A stretch of DNA of 64,000 bases from Ehrlichia chaffeensis str. Arkansas (GTDB lineage Bacteria; Pseudomonadota; Alphaproteobacteria; Rickettsiales; Anaplasmataceae): positions 558,001 through 622,000 of the forward strand of contig NC_007799.1 of the NCBI RefSeq assembly GCF_000013145.1. Direction: 5' to 3'. The first letter of the stretch is position 1; the number at the start of each line of letters is the position of its first letter. Of the stretch, positions 20,601-30,502 are shown one piece after another. The notes beneath the pieces are model-generated. The model did not search any database. It was not told where the DNA came from and worked only from the letters and a program-made list of their open reading frames with translations. The translations under genes were made by a program, and so were the position numbers.

Positions 20601-22091
20601 GAATTAAAAGCAAAGCAAACTGAAAAATTACCATTAGGTGGTGAACAGTCTGAATTAATTGAAGAATTAGTTAGTATTGGTCAACAGGTAAATATTAAAG
20701 ATCAATTAAGTGTACTTGATGATTTATACAGTTTTTTGGATGTAGCAAAATACTTGCAGGAAGAGTTTAATAGCTTATATAAAGAAGCTATAGAGTCAGT
20801 GCTAGAAATTGTAGATGTTGAGGAAGAGGATAAGAGTTCTTTTGTAGAATTAGTAAATAATAAGCTGAAATCTTTAGGTAACAGTTTTTCTTCATCAGAA
20901 GTTGTGAGTAGTTTTATGCATCAAGAACGTCAAGATGTGAGTAAATTGGGGCGATTAGAAAGTTATATATCAATATTAAAAGAAGAACCAAATAACCTTA
21001 AACAGCTGGCTGATCAATTGCTAAAGTTTTCATCATTTACTTTACCCTTTACGGGAGAAAGGCTGCATAAAACTTTACAAGATATGACGACACTAAATAC
21101 ACTATATGAAGTTACTGATTATTTAAAAACATATATTTCTAAAAGTCGATATATAGAACTTGATCAATTAGAGGGTGAATTGCGTAAATTTGTAGAGTAT
21201 ATGATAAATACTGTGAAAAGTATCTTACCACCTTTACATGAATATGAAAAATCTACCTGTGGATGTAAAAGCTGTCAAAGGGTAGAGCAAGAAATGACAT
21301 TATATTTTAAAATAGCAAATGATCTTGACGACTTGCAAAGCTTATTACAGCAAGAAAGGAAAATAATAACATTTGGTGCTATACAAAAATTTCAAGAAAT
21401 ATGCAAAAATATGAAAAGTATGTTTTTAGAAGATAAAGATTTGGTTGATTCCATATCAAATATACTGTTACACAGTGAGCACTGTAAAAAAATGTTGGGG
21501 TTAGATTCATATACCACTCACTTTTTATTATATATTAAATTTTTAATTTATTCTGTAATTGAAGTAGGTTTTAGTATAGAGCAAGATATGGTTATGGAGT
21601 TAAATGTTAAGATATATAGGCAAGAAGTGTTAGTTTCAGAATTAAAAGCAAATCTTAGGAAAGAGTTAGATGAGAATATACGAAATTTATTAGATCAGCC
21701 AATATATTACCCTAAAGATTTAATCAATGTAAGATTAATAAAGAGAAGATTTATAGATAATGGAATTATATTTGATGATTTGATGAAAATTTTGGAAGAT
21801 AGTGTAAAAGAAAAAGTACAATGTTCAAGTAGTGCATTAGTATCCTTGATGTGCAAGGAAAGAATAGATAGTATGGAATGTTTGATTGATACTTATCAAA
21901 GTGAAAAAGTATCATATTCCTATAAATTAAAGTTATATACGGCAATTCAAGAGTTTATGGATAACTCTGTAGATCAAAGAAATATTCAATATTTAAAAGA
22001 AATTGATGATGGTATACGACAAGTGCCTAATGTTCTGCTATTTTGTCCAGGGAATATACTACTGAAAGCGACAGATATTCATGCTCTATAA
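17691..22091 (+). CDS. giant membrane-anchored coiled-coil protein, unknown function
   Basis: A protein of about 1466 residues that I do not recognise as a named family. Two hydrophobic helices lie close to the N-terminus (about 12-33 and 44-64), after which the whole protein is hydrophilic and rich in Leu, Glu, Lys and Ser, with long heptad-like helical stretches typical of coiled coils. There are Cys clusters near residue 203 (C-F-C-C) and a C-G-C-x-x-C motif at about 1183-1188. I chose ATG 17691 because the first helix follows directly; an in-frame TTG at 17631 would add 20 residues. A scaffold or membrane-tethering role is only inference. A 120-bp decayed copy of codons around 21080-21200 lies at 39252-39372. 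Confidence 0.8.
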   Translation: MLNFNKTLSKYYSIVACIAFFMLLVLLIVHLIRVFLKKESVIGHLVTGILALSLLSIILVFGSKYLSDHLEFKNKLLVDLFTEEHKEKVEVQQIGLNEDFERSIMRLLELKKLALEDISVDFAESTQHSQSILEKYDREIEHLEALQRRQVEIIELSNSLGDKFQLQGWEYDTSLKHIQDNFIEHIKHERYSHYCFCCYLHEFEVGDSVDFDELSPRVSSAMIYITSSPPITCIFKSAGTLLTAMGKLDADDNTLFVEYCQRLYNFDCKMALQIEISLSNRLKCDTYTYNHIDYWINSTRSYYRQRDTLAIALQEGKHLLTSLADREYSDTVSSFKSRGIESTISQLENTLNTQLPKGEIDKIIEGSNPIMQKIVRELNFFGKDRMETLNNVQSELPETLLGRKIIDVIEAEEELKSLIDKKYNLSLEDGPKGKIRQMMCYLQSRFDEVKDGLLAYSPMLSQDISQIQALLDLDLKSSPLNLQFEGQPLNLEDVETQITYLSKRLFREEEDQIELLQCVQDAIQCTNGKMPPDLEENFLLKSLDIIIKYYSDFLQGIQTVFSNQSVAKDEVVYCEHLLNTKSASLQKIFDILYTRYQYLEENYCNLEEASLKLSKVQTLNAQWLVAFKNVEHVHILFEKLLKLESQYSAFQYMVTRLQELMEAVLGVRDGSSYLHLLDISEDEKSSFLAELSQQKEPIELLKLLSMKKVEFSMLKSEKLNQLDGKVQAISKSLFTFIDKRDEILVSPIVVQHLFNEGRMGVHFISKLEKLKGTLTLLSNETRQLIFGEYVNDIDYIIDWIRGAVNVLYNNDNISVQKGEIIKNYLEYLQQNFLIHDKLLNLFNLKKEIKNKKESLLPILDRLKIALVQNEELDGELVNLKKEIDDLICQVNRQMLLIIEKDGEFKEFVELVSGLLNRIDHKDDIPEFLYCMEIFDDSLAKLERGIDCTGDKENYTKYILENLRNISRLSSELKAKQTEKLPLGGEQSELIEELVSIGQQVNIKDQLSVLDDLYSFLDVAKYLQEEFNSLYKEAIESVLEIVDVEEEDKSSFVELVNNKLKSLGNSFSSSEVVSSFMHQERQDVSKLGRLESYISILKEEPNNLKQLADQLLKFSSFTLPFTGERLHKTLQDMTTLNTLYEVTDYLKTYISKSRYIELDQLEGELRKFVEYMINTVKSILPPLHEYEKSTCGCKSCQRVEQEMTLYFKIANDLDDLQSLLQQERKIITFGAIQKFQEICKNMKSMFLEDKDLVDSISNILLHSEHCKKMLGLDSYTTHFLLYIKFLIYSVIEVGFSIEQDMVMELNVKIYRQEVLVSELKANLRKELDENIRNLLDQPIYYPKDLINVRLIKRRFIDNGIIFDDLMKILEDSVKEKVQCSSSALVSLMCKERIDSMECLIDTYQSEKVSYSYKLKLYTAIQEFMDNSVDQRNIQYLKEIDDGIRQVPNVLLFCPGNILLKATDIHAL

Positions 22092-22175
22092 TACATATTT
22101 GTATAATAAAGTGTTGTGGTGTTCATGAAAAATGCTTTTTTGTTTTTATTATAATAATGTGACATTAATTTTATA

Positions 22176-22519
22176 AATACACACCATGGACTGCAGAAGA
22201 ACGTGAACACCAGTTATTTAAGCGTGAAAAATATGTGGAATTTAATTTGATTCACGATAGACAAAATTTGGTTTACTACCAAATTGGTAACTCTGGTGCA
22301 ATCATAATATCTATGCCTCCTAAGTCAAATGAAAGTAATTTTATATTATGTAAATTTCAAAATAGCCCATCTAATTCTGATGATCATAAATATGTGTACT
22401 TTCATGATACACACTTTTTATTACATTTTTAATGTTAATAATAAATATTTAGTTTTCAAATTTATTTTAACATTAAAAGGTGATATTTACTAAATCTCAA
22501 CTGTTGAATAAAAGTCAAA
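22176..22519 (+). pseudogene. partial copy of the hemF 3' end and its downstream DNA
   Basis: The frame from about 22181 reads TPWTAEERE, KRxxYVEFNLIxDR and NSxAIxxSMPP, matching the C-terminal 50 residues of HemF encoded at 39661-40515. The original stop is lost, so the frame runs on to 22432. After the coding part the similarity continues into the sequence downstream of hemF (39483-39660 reversed), with a roughly 20-bp insertion near 22462. No start region exists, so this is a dead fragment, inverted relative to its source. Confidence 0.85.
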
Positions 22520-22694
22520 TGTATATTTCCTGTTTTCTTATAGATAAAAAATGTAATTTTTATTATATTTTTATTTACATTTTATAAATTATTTCTTAAA
22601 TTCTAAATAACATTAATTTTATAAATCTAATGCGGCTTTTGCTTTTTTAAAGTAGACGTATTGCCTAATTATTTTAATGATTTAATAAGGACAC

Positions 22695-23099
22695 ATGATA
22701 CCAAAAGAAACAGTGGATATAGATGAACCTTCCATAAATCAAAAGTTGCCATTGAAAAAAATAATATGCCAGCAACTGATCAGAATAAGTACATTATGCA
22801 CTTTTATTGCGCTTTTTGCTTTTCTTGTCTTAACACTTGTGCTTTTCATGAGTAAGAGCAAGGATGCAGAATATATAAAGAATATAAAAATGTCCGCTGT
22901 AATATGCCTAATATGTAGTATTGCCCCCTTTATAATAGTTAATATTTTCCAGAACAGTAATAACAGAAAAGGTCAAATACTAAATGGTAGTGGACAGGAA
23001 AATGACATGCTACCACCATCTACTTCAAACACTTTCCGCAATACACTTACTATACTGAGTACAGGAGTCAATATAATACACAGTATTGCAATACTTTGA
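22695..23099 (+). CDS. small two-helix membrane protein, hypothetical
   Basis: A 134-residue protein I do not recognise. It has a polar N-terminus, two clear transmembrane helices (about 30-52 and 66-85), a polar Asn-rich linker, and a mildly hydrophobic C-terminus (about 114-134). The ATG is preceded by AATAAGGACAC, a good ribosome binding site. It lies between the hemF remnant and the convergent mgtE, with no operon partner. It is probably an Ehrlichia-specific membrane protein; function unknown. Confidence 0.6.
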   Translation: MIPKETVDIDEPSINQKLPLKKIICQQLIRISTLCTFIALFAFLVLTLVLFMSKSKDAEYIKNIKMSAVICLICSIAPFIIVNIFQNSNNRKGQILNGSGQENDMLPPSTSNTFRNTLTILSTGVNIIHSIAIL

Positions 23100-23262
23100 A
23101 TATAAAAAAATATTAAAGCTAGTACTTAGAGGCTTAGCATAATACATATAAAACTACAATCCTCCATAATTCATTGCACCAAGTTAAATTTGTCATGCAA
23201 AACACACAACAATTCAGTATTATATACATTTTTATGTAATATGCAATAGAATATTTTTTAAT

Positions 23263-24633
23263 TTATAACAAAAATATAGTTGCCATTCCTAAAAAGATTA
23301 AAAAAGATAAAGTATCACTTGTAGCACATATGATAATAGAAGAAGATATTGCAGGATCAATTTTAAAAAGATTTAATATCATTGGTATAGCTGCACCTAA
23401 GAATGTTGCGATAGAAAAAGTGATTATCATTGAAGTTCCTGCTAATACTTGAATATCAACGTGTTGTCCTCTTAACATGAGTGCTATCGAAGACACAATC
23501 GCTAATATTAAGCCATTAATGAATCCTACAAATAATTCTTTAAAAAGTAATCTGTGAGCATTTCTATTAGTAAGTTGTTTAGTAGATAAAGCTCTGATTG
23601 TCACTGTCAAGGCTTGTAATCCTGCATTACCACTCATAGATGCAATAATTGGCATTATTACTGATAGTGCTATAAAATGTTGTAAAGTATTACTGAATAT
23701 TCCTATGATCATTGAACTAATTGTAGATGTAAGTAGATTTATTATTAGCCATGGTAACCTTTTTATAACGGTTTTTGAAAGAGAAGAACTCATGTCATTA
23801 TTTGATACCATTCCTAAGTGTAAAACATCTTTTTCAGCTTCTTGATGCATTACATTTAATATATCATGTACTATTATTGACCCTATAATTCTTCCATCTC
23901 TGTTTATGACTGGAGCTGATAATAAAGAATATTTTCTAAAAATTTCTGCAACTTCTTCTTGTGTAGTGTGTGATTTTATGATTTTTATATCAGTTTTCAT
24001 GAGATTTTTAATGATTTGGGTACTGTTTGAGCAAATAATATTGTCTAACCTTAAGTATCCTATAGGATTTAGTTTAGGATCTACGATGAAAATTTCATAA
24101 AATTCTTTATTTAGTTTATTATTTTGTTTTAAAAAATTTAATAACTGATTTATAGTCCAATATTCTGGAGCAATAATGATATCTTTATGCATTAACCTAC
24201 CAGCACTTTCTTCTGGATAGGATAGCAATTCATTAACATGAATTTTGTTGCTTTTTGGTAATATATTTAAAATGTTTATTTGACTTTCCTTATCAAGATC
24301 TTCGATAATTACAACAATGTCTTCTGTGCTTAACTGAGATATTAAAGATGCTACCTTTTTTATTCCTAGGATTTTAATTATCTCTTGACGTAAGTCTGGA
24401 ACAAGGTGGATAAGAATATCTTTTATTAAGTTATCATTTATACTATTAAAAAATTCTTTACGATGTTGATATGTTGAAGTGAGTAAGAAATATGCAAGCT
24501 GCACATTATCTGATTTATTAATTATTTCTTCTACAACTAGGTAATTTTGTGTTTCTAATGCTTCAGTTAAAGAGTTACTGGTTTTTTCATCTAATATGTA
24601 GTGTAAAGCATGGCCACTTTCCTGTGTGTACAT
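23263..24633 (-). CDS. mgtE: magnesium transporter MgtE
   Basis: A Mg2+-selective channel/transporter of the inner membrane. The 456-residue protein shows the MgtE order: a soluble N domain of short helical repeats (about 1-140, including LPDLRQEIIKIL-like and LSTEDIVVIIEDL), a CBS domain pair (about 140-265, with SAPVINRDGRIIGSI), a connecting helix and about five C-terminal membrane helices. The GNAGLQALTV segment of the pore region is present. In the family the CBS and N domains gate the pore by sensing cytosolic Mg2+. It is transcribed towards the hypothetical membrane gene and is not in an operon. Confidence 0.93.
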   Translation of the reverse strand: MYTQESGHALHYILDEKTSNSLTEALETQNYLVVEEIINKSDNVQLAYFLLTSTYQHRKEFFNSINDNLIKDILIHLVPDLRQEIIKILGIKKVASLISQLSTEDIVVIIEDLDKESQINILNILPKSNKIHVNELLSYPEESAGRLMHKDIIIAPEYWTINQLLNFLKQNNKLNKEFYEIFIVDPKLNPIGYLRLDNIICSNSTQIIKNLMKTDIKIIKSHTTQEEVAEIFRKYSLLSAPVINRDGRIIGSIIVHDILNVMHQEAEKDVLHLGMVSNNDMSSSLSKTVIKRLPWLIINLLTSTISSMIIGIFSNTLQHFIALSVIMPIIASMSGNAGLQALTVTIRALSTKQLTNRNAHRLLFKELFVGFINGLILAIVSSIALMLRGQHVDIQVLAGTSMIITFSIATFLGAAIPMILNLFKIDPAISSSIIICATSDTLSFLIFLGMATIFLL

Positions 24634-24719
24634 AATAATATAGCCCTTAGATTATTCACAAAATAATATAAAAAATTATCAATACCAAGTATATACAGTT
24701 ATATAGATAAATTCTAAAT

Positions 24720-24797
24720 ACATTTTTAATGTTAATAATAAATATTTAGTTTTCAAGGTGATATTCACTAAATCTAAACCGTTGACTAAAAGTCAAA
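24720..24797. repeat. third copy of the hemF-downstream sequence
   Basis: The stretch starting CATTTTTAATGTTAATAATA and running through TTTTCAAGGTGATATTCACT to CGTTGACTAAAAGTC matches both 22425-22519 and, reversed, 39490-39580 next to hemF. It lacks the insertion present in the 22 kb copy. It ends about 28 bp before tRNA-Leu. Confidence 0.8.
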
Positions 24798-24824
24798 ATT
24801 TATATATGGTATTTAATGTTTTTA

Positions 24825-24907
24825 GCCCCTATGGCGGAATGGTAGACGCGGTAGACTCAAAATCTACTATTCGAAAGGATATGCTGGTTCAAGTCCGGCT
24901 AGGGGTA
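24825..24907 (+). tRNA. tRNA-Leu (anticodon CAA)
   Basis: The sequence folds as a class II tRNA. The acceptor stem is GCCCCTA/TAGGGGT with discriminator A; the anticodon stem GTAGA/TCTAC encloses loop CTCAAAA with anticodon CAA at 24858-24860; there is a long variable arm, TATTC/GGATA; and the T arm is GCTGG/CCGGC around TTCAAGT. The 3' CCA is not encoded. The long variable arm and anticodon identify leucine. Confidence 0.95.
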
Positions 24908-24965
24908 CTTAAAAATAAATTGTTAGTTGTTGCAAGTTTTTTTTATTTTATTACAATACTGGTGA

Positions 24966-26545
<1,580 letters not shown>

Positions 26546-26546
<1 letters not shown>

Positions 26547-26932
26547 TGAAGTATCTCTCTGTTGAATTTATTACTCCAGATGCTTTTTTAGAGGTAACAA
26601 ATGTTCTGTCTATTACTTCATATACTGTAGATGGAGAATTTGTAATATTACCTGGACATGAAAAATACATTATAGAGCTGCGCTCTGGGATTATTAAACT
26701 AAAAGTTGATACAGGTCTTAGTTTATTTTATATATTAAACCCCATATTAAAGGTTGACTTGTATAATTGTAAAATCTTAGCGAATCAATTTATAAATGCT
26801 TGTGATGTTAATGCTGTAATACTTAAAAAATATAAACAAGATATAGAGAAGATATTGCATTGTATAAGTGATAAAGCATTACTTAAAATGGCACAAATGC
26901 AATTGAATTTTATAAATCAAATAGTCAGTTAG
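26546..26932 (+). CDS. atpC: F0F1 ATP synthase subunit epsilon
   Basis: The small central-stalk subunit that regulates ATP hydrolysis. The 128-residue protein starts with the family pattern LSVEFITPDAF and contains VDGEFVILPGHEK, the beta-sandwich region, followed by a C-terminal helical part. It overlaps atpD by one base, which indicates translational coupling. The C-terminal helical domain is less conserved than the N-terminal part. Confidence 0.92.
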
Positions 26933-26933
26933 T

Positions 26934-27596
26934 ATGAAAATATTCCTTGATACCATAGATATAGATTTTCTAAAAGAGTTTAGTGTTACTGGTTTGATAG
27001 ATGGTATTACAACTAATCCATTGTTGTTATCAAAATCAAATTTGGAATGTTATGATTTGATTGTAAAGATTTGTTCACTGATAACAGGTCCTGTTAGTAT
27101 TGAAGTGATATCTACATCTTACAAGGATATGATTAAAGAAGGGTTGGAAATATCTAGAATTGCTGGTAACGTTGTAGTGAAGCTTCCTTTGACTTATGAT
27201 GGATTAATTGCATGCAAAGTTTTATCTTGTGAACATAATGTAAAGGTTAATGTAACTCTTTGTTTTTCTGTATCTCAGGCAATTTTAGCAGCAAAGGCTG
27301 GTGCTTATTTTATATCTCCTTTTGTAGGAAGAATAGATGATATTGGACAACCGGGTATGCAATTAATTAAGGATATACGTGATGTTTATTCTAATTATAA
27401 TGCATTTAATACTGAGATTCTTGTAGCATCTGTACGTAATATTACGCATGTTATACAATCTGCAAAGATAGGTGCTGATATAGTTACGATTCCTCCATCT
27501 ATTTTTAAGCAAATGTTTATGCATCCTCTTACTAATAAAGGTCTTGAAGATTTTTTACAAAACTGGAATGCATCTGGAAAAAAAATATTTTCTTAA
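26934..27596 (+). CDS. tal: transaldolase (fructose-6-phosphate aldolase-like, small type)
   Basis: A 220-residue TIM-barrel enzyme of the small transaldolase/FSA family acting in the non-oxidative pentose phosphate pathway. Visible hallmarks are the N-terminal KIFLDTIDIDFLKE and DGITTNPLL, the Schiff-base lysine in VVVKLPLT (about Lys84), and ISPFVGRIDDIG. It starts one base after the atpC stop, so it is almost certainly co-transcribed with atpD-atpC. Because Ehrlichia lacks full glycolysis, this branch probably supplies pentoses. Confidence 0.92.
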   Translation: MKIFLDTIDIDFLKEFSVTGLIDGITTNPLLLSKSNLECYDLIVKICSLITGPVSIEVISTSYKDMIKEGLEISRIAGNVVVKLPLTYDGLIACKVLSCEHNVKVNVTLCFSVSQAILAAKAGAYFISPFVGRIDDIGQPGMQLIKDIRDVYSNYNAFNTEILVASVRNITHVIQSAKIGADIVTIPPSIFKQMFMHPLTNKGLEDFLQNWNASGKKIFS

Positions 27597-27725
27597 TAAA
27601 AAGTTAATATAAGTTTTTTATCTTTTTGTTCAATAAATATTATATTGAAGTAATATTTATCCTGTGTTTATACTCGTTTGTTCATAGAAATTATGAATAT
27701 CCTTGCTTAACTATATTATATTTAC

Positions 27726-27760
27726 TTTAGACAGCATTATACTAGTATAATGCTGCTAAA
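27726..27760. other. near-perfect palindrome, possible terminator or protein-binding site
   Basis: AGCATTATAC TAGTATAATGCT is a perfect 22-bp palindrome (27732-27753). It is extended on both sides by C/G and then by TTTAG/CTAAA (27726-27730 and 27756-27760). It lies between the transaldolase gene and gapR. It could form a strong hairpin in RNA, but there is no adjacent T run, so its role as a terminator is uncertain. Confidence 0.5.
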
Positions 27761-27857
27761 CTAAAGTTCTATTCGTTTTATAATTTGGTTTTGAATAATT
27801 ATTTATGTTCAAGTAAATTGTGGTATACTGCTATATATGGTAGAATGAGAAAATAGC

Positions 27858-28139
27858 ATGTCCCTTTCCAATCTTAGTTCAAAAGATGAAAATAATGTAG
27901 TTATCGAAAATTTGAAACGTTATATAGAAAGAATTGAGAAGCTAGAATCTGAGAAAGAAGAAATAAGTCAATATATTAGAAAAGTATATAATGAAGCAAA
28001 TAGTAATGGATTTAATGCAAAGGTAATGAGGCAAATAGTAAAATTAAGAAAAATGAATAGTGATGATAGAGAAGAGCATGAAATGCTTTTAATGACTTAT
28101 AAAAGAGCACTTGGGATATTAGTTGAAATTGATGAATAA
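27858..28139 (+). CDS. gapR: GapR family DNA-binding protein (DUF2312)
   Basis: A 93-residue alphaproteobacterial protein. The segment with YIERIEKLESEKEEI followed by a helix containing KVYNEANSNGFNAKVMRQIVKLRKM is the GapR/DUF2312 signature. In Caulobacter GapR binds overtwisted AT-rich DNA ahead of replication and transcription and helps relieve supercoils; the same role is likely but unproven here. The N-terminal 20 residues are variable and polar. It stands alone, 260 bp after the transaldolase gene and converging on rmuC. Confidence 0.88.
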   Translation: MSLSNLSSKDENNVVIENLKRYIERIEKLESEKEEISQYIRKVYNEANSNGFNAKVMRQIVKLRKMNSDDREEHEMLLMTYKRALGILVEIDE

Positions 28140-28200
28140 TTTTTTTGTAAAGTAATAACTACTTATAAAAAATAAAAAACAGTATGAGTTTAAACAAGTT

Positions 28201-29502
28201 TTATGTATTCTCTAGTATTGTTTTTGAAGTTTTAACGCCTAAATGTTTTAAATTTTCAGTACGTGATAGGATATTACCATGTCCTTCTGATAGTTTTTTC
28301 ATTGCATCATTGTATACATTATTCAGGATATTTACTTGTTTTCCAAGTTTTTGCATATCAGATATAAATCCTACTATCTTATCATATAATGCTCCACCTT
28401 GACGTGCAATTTCCATAGTATTACGATTCTGACGTTCTAACCTCCAAACAGATTCGATTGTTCTTAAAGTTGCAAATAATGTTGATGGACATACTATTAC
28501 TATTTTTTTATTCCATGCATAATTGTGTAGCATAATATCTTCTTGCATTGCAAGGGAATATGCGCCTTCTATAGGGATAAACATTAATACAAAATCTGGA
28601 GTTTTTAATTTTTCTATATTTTGGTATTTTTTATTTGATAGTACATTAACGTGTACCCTTATGGATGTTATAAATTGTTTGAGAAGGACATTTTTTGATT
28701 CCTCTGATTTTGTTGCAAAATATTTTTCATAGTGAATTAAAGATATTTTCGAATCAATAATTAAATGTTTGTTTTCTGGTAAATTAATAATAGCATCTGG
28801 TTGTTGTTTGTTACCTTCACTATCTTGTAAATCCATACCGGTGCCATGCAAGACATAATCTTGATTTTTCCTTAAACCAGAACTTTCTAATATTTTTTCT
28901 AATATCATTTCTCCCCAGTTTCCTTGAATTTTAACATTTCCCTTTAAAACATCAGCTAAATTTTCAGCTTGCAAAGTGATTTTTTCATTTGCAAGTATAA
29001 TCCTCTGAATTTCTTGTTTTAATAAGAACTGTTCCTTATTATGTATACTAAAGGAATCATCAACTTGCTTTTTAAATAAGTTAATATGTTCTTGTAATGG
29101 ATTTAATATTCTACTTAAACTTTCTTGAGATATTTTATTGAATTTATCTGTTTTCTCATCGAAAATGCGATTTGCTAGATTTTCAAAATATAACTTATAT
29201 TTTTCATCAATTGTTGTGAATTCGTTTTTATATAAGTCAAGTGTATGATTTAAAGCCTTTTTTTCAAATTCTAACTCTGCAACCTTATTTTGTATATTTT
29301 GTAATTTAGTAATAAATCCATCATTTTTGTTTTTTAAGTTATCATTTTCATATTCTAACTTCTTCACTTGCTTTTCTAAATCATTTTTAAGCATGTTAAG
29401 GACTTGATAATCAAATTTCGATACTCTACATTTTAATGCAATAGAATAACCAATTAAAGCTATCAATAATCCTTCTAAGACACATATCAGAGCTATTATC
29501 AT
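28201..29502 (-). CDS. rmuC: DNA recombination protein RmuC
   Basis: A 433-residue protein of the RmuC family, which limits recombination between inverted repeats in E. coli. It has an N-terminal membrane helix (about 3-24), a long coiled coil (about 35-190), then the conserved RmuC domain with KIQGNWGEMILEKILESSGL, the PEXK-like LPENKHLIIDSKISL and DFVLMFIPIEGAYSLA. It is complete. A decayed partial copy, split by another gene fragment, lies at 38451-39106. A factor connected with inverted-repeat recombination is notable in a genome full of inverted partial duplications, but a causal link is speculation. Confidence 0.92.
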   Translation of the reverse strand: MIIALICVLEGLLIALIGYSIALKCRVSKFDYQVLNMLKNDLEKQVKKLEYENDNLKNKNDGFITKLQNIQNKVAELEFEKKALNHTLDLYKNEFTTIDEKYKLYFENLANRIFDEKTDKFNKISQESLSRILNPLQEHINLFKKQVDDSFSIHNKEQFLLKQEIQRIILANEKITLQAENLADVLKGNVKIQGNWGEMILEKILESSGLRKNQDYVLHGTGMDLQDSEGNKQQPDAIINLPENKHLIIDSKISLIHYEKYFATKSEESKNVLLKQFITSIRVHVNVLSNKKYQNIEKLKTPDFVLMFIPIEGAYSLAMQEDIMLHNYAWNKKIVIVCPSTLFATLRTIESVWRLERQNRNTMEIARQGGALYDKIVGFISDMQKLGKQVNILNNVYNDAMKKLSEGHGNILSRTENLKHLGVKTSKTILENT

Positions 29503-29675
29503 ATCTGTTTTATATTTATGTATTTTTTACATAATACAAGAAAAAAAATAATTATTCTATATTTGTGCTTATAGTAAAACTTTATTATAAATAAAGATAA
29601 ATTTATTAAATTTTTATATTTATTTATTAAAATATTATATATAATGTCTAATTATTAATTAATAATTAGAATAAA

Positions 29676-30233
29676 ATGATATTTCACATAGATGGTGTAG
29701 ATGCTGATAAATCTAAGCTTTTGAATAAACTTATTACACATAAAAATTATATATGGTTCTATCGGTCAATATGTATTGGCATTATTACAACAGATAATAA
29801 GTTTGTTTTACTAAAAGACGAATCAATTCCTTTTTATTATGAACAACAAGTTGTACCAAGTTATATATTTTTTATGAAAGGTAGAGAAGAGGGTGTTAAA
29901 GTATGGCATTGTGTTTTAATTAAAGGATGTCAAGTCAGCCAATTTGTAGATAAAACTTCCATTATTATTAATATGGAAAAGGAAAGGAATCCTATAGGAA
30001 TAATTGTTCATATATGTGATATACAAGATTATGGTGAAATAATATATTCCGGTATAGGTAAAATGAGTATGTCTAATTTCAAAAAAAATCTTAAAGACAT
30101 ATGTAAAAGTAGTGCTAATCCTCAATTAAGTACTGTTACTTTTCCAATTAGTTATTGGAGTAAATTAGTACAAAATGTTGTAGAAATAATTCCGATGCAA
30201 AAAATAAATTATACAAGAATTAACAATAACTAA
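29676..30233 (+). CDS. hypothetical protein with W-H...YG-x-hh-Y-S-G domain
   Basis: A 185-residue soluble protein without a recognised family. Residues about 64-140 (FFMKGREEGVKVWHCVL ... DIQDYGEIIYSGIGK) clearly resemble the C-terminal half of the protein at 36830-37288 (FLVRGKDNGRAAWHYVL ... DVALYGQILYSGWGE). Its N-terminal part (YRSICIG at 29-35, PSYIFF at 61-66) has the spacing seen in the four-paralogue cluster at 56.4-62.0 kb. It has no signal peptide or membrane helix. It is followed by the virB8-like gene. A secreted-effector role is possible but unproven. Confidence 0.65.
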   Translation: MIFHIDGVDADKSKLLNKLITHKNYIWFYRSICIGIITTDNKFVLLKDESIPFYYEQQVVPSYIFFMKGREEGVKVWHCVLIKGCQVSQFVDKTSIIINMEKERNPIGIIVHICDIQDYGEIIYSGIGKMSMSNFKKNLKDICKSSANPQLSTVTFPISYWSKLVQNVVEIIPMQKINYTRINNN

Positions 30234-30502
30234 TTTCCAGCTAACTTAGACCTTAATTTTTTATGTTTGTGTATTGAAATTAGAAGCTATTTTCTCAATT
30301 ATCATTTATTCAGTAATATTTGTCATACTATATAAATTAACCATGTTATCGTTATTTGTAAATTGTAATAGGGCATTATATGTATTTTAACTGTTATGTA
30401 CTATTACTATAAATTTAGTGTGATATAATGGATAAATTTAAATACCATTACTTCTACAGTAGTGTTATTTATATGTTTGTATTATGTATTATGTAGAATT
30501 TT

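Noticed and set aside
22235-22432. 65-codon frame that could be called a hypothetical gene
   Set aside because: It is the C-terminal piece of a hemF copy with read-through into flanking DNA; no start region exists.
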